In this document: piece by piece, positions 61,384 through 64,000 of the stretch
How positions within the stretch are numbered: position 1 is the first letter of the stretch
Layout: every line of letters starts with the position of its first letter
Assembly (NCBI GenBank): GCA_036498565.1
Contig: DASYFG010000004.1
Span: 372,001 to 436,000 of the forward strand
Length of the DNA: 64,000 nt
Source: DASYFG01 sp036498565
Lineage (GTDB): Bacteria > Bacillota > Bacilli > Lactobacillales > Lactobacillaceae
Reading direction: 5' to 3'
Notes under the pieces: generated by a model
What the model saw: only the letters and a program-made list of their open reading frames with translations
The model's database searches: none
What the model was told of the DNA's origin: nothing
Program-made: the position numbers and the translations under genes

Positions 61384-62181
61384 CTAAATATACGTGTACG
61401 GATCTGTATTAGCGTGGGTCGCGCCGATGTAACTCAAGTCCCAGCCTTGTGCGACCGACCATTGCCAGACTTTTTCGGCCATTTTGTCACTTGCAACGGC
61501 TTCCATATGATGATCTGGGTCGATGACGACAAAATCGTTGCTGATAATGTCATGACCAACATGATAATAAACATCAGCCGTCACCAAGACATCCGCGCCT
61601 GCTTGTTGAGCGGTACGCCAATATTTGCCCCCGTCACCGCCGATAACGGCGATTTTTTGGACTGGGCGTTGTGTGTCTGGGGCAATCACACGTAGTGTTT
61701 TGACTTTGAACGTATCGCGAAGTTGAGCGGCGTAATCGGCAACCGTGATGGCTTCTTTTAATGAGCCGATGCGACCTAAACCGGTCACGCCATCGTCATT
61801 TGGCAAAAGCGGTTGGATATCACGCAAACCAAGTTTGGCGGCCAACCAATCGTTCATGCCGCCTTGCGCAGCGTCCAAATTCGTGTGCGAGGCATAAACA
61901 ACAATGTTGTGTTTAAGCAAATCTGCGTACATTTGATTTTGCGGGTCACGTAAATCCAAATTTTTCGCCGGGAAAAACATGGCTTCATGATGCGCCCAAA
62001 TGAAATCCACTTGGTTGTTAATCGCTTCAGCCACCACTTCCGGACGCACGTCAAGTGTGGTCATCACGCGGTCAATTTCCCGGTTCGGATTGCCAATTTG
62101 CAAGCCAGTTGGATCGCCTTTTTCCGCCAAATTCACCGGCGCAAAGCCTTCAATCAAGTCAATCAAATCTTGTGCAATCAT
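61384..62181 (-). CDS. Nif3-like dinuclear metal-centre protein (YqfO/GTP cyclohydrolase I type 2 family)
   Basis: A 265-residue NIF3 family protein with GDPTGLQIGNPN, the metal-binding HHE in WAHHEAMFFPAK, SHTNLDAAQGGMND and a C-terminal SYIGATHANTD. The central PII-like insertion found in longer members is absent. Family members are annotated as GTP cyclohydrolase type 2, but the reaction in lactic bacteria is unproven. GGAGG precedes the ATG, and the gene overlaps trmK by 4 bases, the usual Firmicutes pair. Confidence 0.9.
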   Translation of the reverse strand: MIAQDLIDLIEGFAPVNLAEKGDPTGLQIGNPNREIDRVMTTLDVRPEVVAEAINNQVDFIWAHHEAMFFPAKNLDLRDPQNQMYADLLKHNIVVYASHTNLDAAQGGMNDWLAAKLGLRDIQPLLPNDDGVTGLGRIGSLKEAITVADYAAQLRDTFKVKTLRVIAPDTQRPVQKIAVIGGDGGKYWRTAQQAGADVLVTADVYYHVGHDIISNDFVVIDPDHHMEAVASDKMAEKVWQWSVAQGWDLSYIGATHANTDPYTYI

Positions 62182-62858
62182 GCCAGCACCTCCAAAATTT
62201 CAGCGCGCGTTGCTTGCCATTGTGCAAACGTTTCACTTTTAGTTTGGTCGCTGGCCGTCAAGCGCGCCAAAATCACGTCGATTCGTGCCACTTCTTTTTC
62301 CCATTTCGCCACAAAAACTGGAGATTTAGCTTGGCGCAGGAATGGACCGTATAAGATATCGGCTTGCGACAAATTTTGTTCGCCCCGTTCAGCGGCGATG
62401 ATTTCGTAAAAATGTTTGCCTTCTTGGACAATATTTTCGGCGATAATCGCATAACCGTTGGCATTCAGCCACGTGCGGACGACTTTTTCATCGACGTTCG
62501 GTTGCAAAATCAATTGCGCAAAACGTCGTTCATCAGCCGCCAAAATGTCGCGAATCAACGCGCCACCCATGCCGGCAATCGTCACCGTGTCGATTTTGTC
62601 AGCCGTTTCAATCGCCGCTAAACCATTCGCCAAACGTGCAATCATGCGATCGCTTAACTGGCGATCGTCAATTTCATCTTGCACATTTTCCAGCGGGCCA
62701 GCCGCCACTTCACCGGCGACCGCAAATGTAATTTTGTTCGTTAATAATAAATGCGCTGGTAAATACCCGTGATCCGAGCCAATATCAGCTAAACGCGCAC
62801 CCGGCGCGACATATTCAGCCACCGCCTGTAAACGCGGTGATAAATTTAAACTATCCAT
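62178..62858 (-). CDS. trmK: tRNA (adenine-22-N1) methyltransferase TrmK
   Basis: A 226-residue class I methyltransferase that makes m1A22 in tRNA. It shows RLQAVAEYVAPGARLADIGSDHGYLPAHLL (in pieces: ADIGSDHGYLPAHL), VTIAGMGGALI and the LQPNVDE segment. The frame opens with a TTG at 62864, but GGAGGGAGG precedes ATG 62858. A TATAAT lies directly before that ribosome site. It is first in trmK-nif3-pepT. Confidence 0.93.
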   Translation of the reverse strand: MDSLNLSPRLQAVAEYVAPGARLADIGSDHGYLPAHLLLTNKITFAVAGEVAAGPLENVQDEIDDRQLSDRMIARLANGLAAIETADKIDTVTIAGMGGALIRDILAADERRFAQLILQPNVDEKVVRTWLNANGYAIIAENIVQEGKHFYEIIAAERGEQNLSQADILYGPFLRQAKSPVFVAKWEKEVARIDVILARLTASDQTKSETFAQWQATRAEILEVLA

Positions 62859-62938
62859 TTTCAAACCTCCCTCCTATTATATCGAAAAATACACAGTTTG
62901 CGGAGATGAATGTTAGATTTAGCTCATATTCTAACAAA

Positions 62939-62963
62939 AAAACCGGCGCAAGTGCCGGTTTTA
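62939..62963 (-). terminator. glyA terminator
   Basis: Minus-strand stem AACCGGC-ACTTGC-GCCGGTT (62960-62941) followed by TTTTTTTGTT. Confidence 0.85.
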
Positions 62964-62970
62964 AGGATGA

Positions 62971-64000
62971 TTAATCAAACGGATGTGCCAAAGCCAACGC
63001 TTCAGCCTTCGCTTTAACGTCCGCCAAAACTTCCGCGTTGTCATGATTGTGAATGGCCGTCAAAATCAAGTTCGCCACTTCACGCGCATCATCTTCCACA
63101 AAACCACGCGTTGTAATCGCTGGTGTTCCCACGCGAATACCTGACGTTACGAATGGACTCAAAGTTTCGTTTGGCAAAGCTTCTTTGTTGGTTGTGATTG
63201 AAACAGAGTCCAACAATTCTTGTGTTTGCTTACCGTTCAAACCAGTTTTGGTCAAATCCAAGTTGAACAAGTGGTTGTCTGTGCCGCCAGCCACGACACG
63301 CACGTCTTCGCTCGCGGCAAAAACTTCGGCCATTGCTTGCGCATTTTTGATAATTTGGGCTTGGTAAGTTTTAAATTCAGGCTTCAAAGCTTCCCCGAAT
63401 GCCACCGCTTTTCCAGCAATCACGTGTTCCAAAGGTCCACCTTGGTTACCTGGGAAAATGGCTGAATTGATCTTCTTGGCATACTTTTCTTGTGACAAAA
63501 TCACACCACCACGTGGACCACGCAATGTTTTGTGCGTTGTTGACGTCACCACATCAGCAATGCCAACTGGACTTGGGTGCAAACCAGCAGCCACAAGACC
63601 GGCAATGTGTGCCATGTCAACCATCAAAAAGGCGCCAACTTCATCAGCGATTGCGCGGAACTTTGTAAAGTCAATTGTGCGTGAGTACGCTGATGCACCA
63701 GCAACAATCAACTTTGGCTTAAATTCAAGTGCTTGTTCACGAATAGCGTCATAATCCAATTGTTCGGTTTCTGCGTTCAAACCATATGATGCAAATTCAT
63801 ACAATTTACCTGAAAAGTTAACTGATGAACCGTGCGTCAAGTGACCACCGGCGTCCAAATCCATCCCCATGACGCGATCACCTGGTTGAATGAAAGCAGC
63901 ATAAACAGCTGAGTTCGCTTGTGAACCTGAGTGTGGTTGCACGTTGGCATATTCAGCACCGAACAATTCTTTCAAACGCTCAATCGCCAAATTTTCAATG
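62971..64000 (-). CDS. glyA: Serine hydroxymethyltransferase, 5' part missing
   Basis: A PLP enzyme that converts serine and tetrahydrofolate to glycine and 5,10-methylene-THF. It enters from the right edge in frame, so the first 70 or so residues are outside the window. Seen here are QPHSGSQANSAVYAAF, DLDAGGHLTHGSSVNFSGK, MVDMAHIAGLVAAG, the PLP-binding STTHKTLRGPRGG, and VTSGIRVGTPAITTRGF. No frameshift is seen. An internal TTG near 63990 is not the start; the frame continues to the edge. Confidence 0.97.
   Translation of the reverse strand, partial: IENLAIERLKELFGAEYANVQPHSGSQANSAVYAAFIQPGDRVMGMDLDAGGHLTHGSSVNFSGKLYEFASYGLNAETEQLDYDAIREQALEFKPKLIVAGASAYSRTIDFTKFRAIADEVGAFLMVDMAHIAGLVAAGLHPSPVGIADVVTSTTHKTLRGPRGGVILSQEKYAKKINSAIFPGNQGGPLEHVIAGKAVAFGEALKPEFKTYQAQIIKNAQAMAEVFAASEDVRVVAGGTDNHLFNLDLTKTGLNGKQTQELLDSVSITTNKEALPNETLSPFVTSGIRVGTPAITTRGFVEDDAREVANLILTAIHNHDNAEVLADVKAKAEALALAHPFD

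Noticed and set aside
1..64000. tRNA genes, CRISPR arrays, insertion sequences, prophage, replication origin
   Set aside because: None seen; intergenic gaps are short and all stretches over 200 bases are accounted for by rnpB, the FMN riboswitch, the parE leader and the ABC-F leader.

Overview
The window is a gene-dense piece of a low-to-mid GC Gram-positive chromosome. Shine-Dalgarno sites are mostly AGGAGG-like, many genes overlap by 1-4 bases, and short hairpin-plus-T terminators are common. Several features point to Lactobacillales: a four-domain ribosomal protein S1, a Mn-type pyrophosphatase, a type-B RNase P RNA, an Lsa-type ABC-F protein, and the neighbourhoods ypsA-gpsB-rnpB / recU-pbp1A, ribT-scpA-scpB-rluB and parE-parC / plsY. 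My best guess is Lactobacillaceae of the Leuconostoc/Weissella branch. This rests on protein style and gene order read by eye; no database was searched. I found no tRNA, 5S/16S/23S rRNA, CRISPR array, phage gene or transposase.

Layout. 1-1.73 kb: an icaADB-like operon for a poly-N-acetylglucosamine type polysaccharide, cut by the left edge. 1.87-9.5 kb: a small membrane protein, a LacX-type aldose epimerase, xerC, a small plus-strand membrane protein, topA, dprA, rnhB, rbgA and yozE. 9.5-17.7 kb: two tandem DegV/FakB proteins, folA-cca-TPR, dtd, a membrane protein and rel. 17.8-22.2 kb: rnpB, gpsB and ypsA, with recU-pbp1A divergent. 22.2-28 kb: a probable lepA-ORF-adh-prmA-rsmE-ORF operon. 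28-31.8 kb: a GntR-controlled ABC transporter. 31.8-38.5 kb: ppaC, parC, parE, with plsY divergent, then hup. 38.6-42.5 kb: der, rpsA, cmk and a LysM protein. 42.6-43.4 kb: ribU under an FMN riboswitch. 43.4-47.6 kb: cvfB-xerD-ribT-scpA-scpB-rluB. 47.7-50.3 kb: an Lsa-like ABC-F gene with an attenuator leader, then a MerR/tautomerase divergent pair. 50.3-56.5 kb: pyk, dnaE, a Ser-rich exported protein and a TetR regulator. 56.6-64 kb: pyc, pepT, a Nif3-family gene, trmK and glyA (cut by the right edge).

Almost everything is on the minus strand. The plus-strand exceptions are one small membrane protein, recU-pbp1A, plsY, the tautomerase and the Ser-rich protein. Much of the content is core chromosome maintenance: topoisomerases I and IV, two Xer recombinases, SMC-ScpAB partners, RecU, Pol III, HU and Der. 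Translation and ribosome maturation genes are mixed in.

The most unusual material is regulatory. There is a highly structured parE leader that is also open as a 46-codon frame. There is a textbook attenuator that hides the start site of the ABC-F gene. rbgA appears to start at AUU or AUC. Several genes have their -10 box about 6-7 nt from the ATG, as in leaderless mRNAs. Two strong hairpins separate gpsB from a promoterless-looking rnpB. Several gene starts below were moved from the longest frame to the codon with the best ribosome-binding site; each case is explained.
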